A DNA stretch of 7,320 nt from Phycisphaeraceae bacterium. GTDB taxonomy: Bacteria; Planctomycetota; Phycisphaerae; Phycisphaerales; Phycisphaeraceae. The DNA is taken from the NCBI GenBank assembly GCA_003551485.1, contig PUMS01000398.1:1-7320 (forward strand). Direction: 5' to 3'. This document shows positions 5,916 through 7,320 of this stretch, in pieces (position 1 is the stretch's first letter; every line of letters begins with the position of its first letter). Below the pieces are notes generated by a model, which worked only from the letters and a program-made list of their open reading frames with translations, was not told the DNA's origin and ran no database searches. The position numbers and the translations under genes were made by a program.

Positions 5916-6398
5916 GTGCCCCAGCGTCTTGAAGGTCAGTGGATCGTGCGGCCCGAGGCCGCCATCGCCGTGGTGGTCAGCCGGTTCAACAGCTTCCTCA
6001 CCGAGCACATGCTCGCCGCCGCGACGGATGCCTTCCAGCGCATGGGCGGCGATGTCGAGAAGTTGACGATCGTCCACGTGCCCGGCAGCTTCGAACTGCC
6101 CGTGACGGCGCTGAAACTGGCCGAAACCGGCCGCTACCACGCCATCGTCTGCCTCGGCGTGGTCATCCGCGGCGAAACGACCCACTACGACCACGTCTGC
6201 GAACACGCGGCCAGGGGCATCCGCGAGGCCGCCACGCGAACGGGCGTGCCCTGCATCTTCGGTTTGGTCACCACCGACACCGTGGAGCAGGCCCTCAACC
6301 GCTGCGGCGTGAAGATGGGCAACCAGGGCGAGAAAGCCATGCTCGCCGCCATCGAGATGGCCAACCTCCTTCAGCGCATCGAAAACCCCCCGCAGTAA
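5916..6398 (+). CDS. ribH: 6,7-dimethyl-8-ribityllumazine synthase
   Basis: Lumazine synthase carries out the penultimate step of riboflavin synthesis in the cytoplasm: it condenses 5-amino-6-ribitylaminouracil with 3,4-dihydroxy-2-butanone 4-phosphate. From the GTG the protein has 160 residues, the usual family length. Signature elements appear in order: VVSRFNSFLTE (Phe24-Asn25, substrate ring stacking), HVPGSFELPV (residues 54-63, pyrimidine and ribityl binding), GVVIRGETTHYDHVC (residues 81-95, phosphate loop, with His90 matching catalytic His88 of Bacillus subtilis), FGLVTTDTVEQAL (115-127), and NRCGVKMGNQGEKA with Arg129 and Lys133, ending in AIEMANLL. The complete set implies an active enzyme able to form the pentamer or icosahedral shell typical of the family. 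The gene stands alone here: the gene downstream is convergent, so neither nusB nor another rib gene follows directly. The promoter and ribosome binding site lie in the divergent region shared with the glycosyltransferase. Confidence 0.96.
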   Translation: MPQRLEGQWIVRPEAAIAVVVSRFNSFLTEHMLAAATDAFQRMGGDVEKLTIVHVPGSFELPVTALKLAETGRYHAIVCLGVVIRGETTHYDHVCEHAARGIREAATRTGVPCIFGLVTTDTVEQALNRCGVKMGNQGEKAMLAAIEMANLLQRIENPPQ

Positions 6399-6519
6399 CA
6401 TCCGCTCTTCCCTGTTCCCGCGGCGCCGGGCCGCACCCGATCTCCAACTGCGCCAGCCCACTGTCAGCAAAGGCCCTGCATCTGCATCGCCGTCCCGGCC
6501 CCCTGCCCCCCTATAACCC

Positions 6520-7320
6520 TCACCCCTCACGTCGTCCAAAGATCATCCGCCCCGCGGAGGTCTGCGTGCTGCTGGTGACGGTCAGTTCCACCTGCTGGCC
6601 GATGTGGTCACGACCGTTTTCCACCACGACCATGGTGCCGTCTTCGAGGTAGCCCACACCCTGGGTCGGCTTCTCGCCGGGCTTGACCAGTTCGACGCTG
6701 ATCCGCTCACCGGGCAGCACGATCGGCCGCAGGGCCCGGGCCACCTCGTTGAGGTTGAGCACCTCGACGCGGCGGACGCTGGCGACCTTGGCCAGGTTGA
6801 AGTCGTTGGTCATCAGCCGCGCCTGCTGCTGCTGGGCGAGGTTGACCAGCTTCTGATCGACCCCGGCGCCTTCGACCTCGGTGCTGTCCAGCCGCAGGTC
6901 CACCCCGTGCATGGCCTGGAGCTTCTCGAGCACCTCCAGACCCCGCCGGCCGCGCATCCGCCGCAAACGGTCGGCCGAGTCGGCGATGGTCTGCAACTCG
7001 TTGAGAACGAACCGCGGCACGATCAGCTCGCCCTGCCACAGGCCGGTGGCCATCAGTTCGATGATGCGGCCGTCGACAAGCACGCTGGAATCGACCACGG
7101 CCGGCCGGCTGCCGCGCAGCTCGCGGGCGAACTCGACGTAGGGAATGACGAAACGGAAGTCGTCCTTGGTCTGGAGCACCAGGGAGATGCACAGGTAGCA
7201 GGCGATCAGGCCGACGAAAATCTTGATGCCATCGAAGAACAGCAGGTAGCCCTCGCGCCGCTCGCGCAGCCGGTCGTACTCCATGCGCTGCCGGTCGAAC
7301 TGCTCGCGGGCGGCCTCGGC
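6520..7320 (-). CDS. Membrane-anchored PIN/TRAM domain protein, YacL type (5' end outside window)
   Basis: The frame is open to the window edge, giving 266 visible residues; the ATG at 7284 is internal, since 12 further in-frame codons precede it and the family has more membrane helices before this point. Counting from that Met, residues 1-12 are charged and probably coiled, 13-37 form a membrane helix, and DDFRFVIPYVEF leads to the PIN domain. The PIN metal-binding acids are all present: Asp65 in DSSVLVDGR, Glu96 in VLNELQTIAD, Asp143 in GVDQKLVNLA and Asp161 in MTNDFNLAKVA. A TRAM RNA-binding domain follows at about 188-250 (PGERISVELVKPGE, GYLEDGTMVVVENG, VELTVTSSTQTSAGRMIFGR). Together these suggest a membrane-tethered ribonuclease acting on RNA at the cytoplasmic face, but relatives are poorly characterised and the substrate is unknown. 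It is convergent with ribH across a 121-bp gap. Confidence 0.88.
   Translation of the reverse strand, partial: AEAAREQFDRQRMEYDRLRERREGYLLFFDGIKIFVGLIACYLCISLVLQTKDDFRFVIPYVEFARELRGSRPAVVDSSVLVDGRIIELMATGLWQGELIVPRFVLNELQTIADSADRLRRMRGRRGLEVLEKLQAMHGVDLRLDSTEVEGAGVDQKLVNLAQQQQARLMTNDFNLAKVASVRRVEVLNLNEVARALRPIVLPGERISVELVKPGEKPTQGVGYLEDGTMVVVENGRDHIGQQVELTVTSSTQTSAGRMIFGRREG

Noticed and set aside
6420..6434. GCGGC/GCCGC hairpin between ribH and the PIN/TRAM gene as a terminator
   Set aside because: The stem is only 5 bp and no T run follows on either strand.

Overview
The window is GC-rich bacterial DNA with dense genes in GC-biased codon usage. A secreted transglutaminase-like protein with a long helical tail, a LamG-type secreted protein, a membrane PIN/TRAM protein and a dispersed inverted-repeat element together suggest a planctomycete, perhaps of the Phycisphaerae. 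That placement rests on gene style, not on a marker gene, so it is tentative.

Layout, left to right. (1) Positions 1-696, + strand: the C-terminal part of a LamG/concanavalin-A-like protein whose start lies outside the window. (2) Positions 697-828: a short gap whose transcript could fold into alternative hairpins just ahead of a strong ribosome binding site. (3) Positions 829-2661, +: an exported protein with an intact Cys-His-Asp transglutaminase-like triad. (4) Positions 2697-2937: a 241-bp non-coding element with perfect 23-bp terminal inverted repeats, REP-like hairpins at both ends and a flanking AAAT duplication, read here as a MITE. (5) Positions 3012-3407, -: a small four-helix DUF423-family membrane protein. 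Its upstream region (3408-3731) holds a consensus sigma-70-type promoter, an AT-rich inverted repeat at the predicted transcription start and a separate AT-rich patch. (6) Positions 3732-5699, -: a multi-pass GT39/ArnT-like glycosyltransferase with a low-complexity N-terminus containing a G8 tract. (7) Positions 5700-5915: a divergent promoter region. (8) Positions 5916-6398, +: ribH, lumazine synthase, with all signature motifs. (9) Positions 6399-6519: a short convergent gap in which no convincing terminator was seen. (10) Positions 6520-7320, -: a membrane-anchored PIN/TRAM protein of the YacL type, N-terminus cut by the window edge.

The genes do not form one pathway. The left half encodes exported or envelope proteins, the middle encodes membrane proteins, and the right half has two housekeeping-type genes (riboflavin synthesis; a putative RNA-binding nuclease). 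I found no CRISPR array, rRNA, tRNA, toxin-antitoxin pair or clear defence system. The most distinctive structures are the MITE-like element and the promoter/inverted-repeat arrangement ahead of the DUF423 gene. I see no convincing undescribed multi-gene system here.
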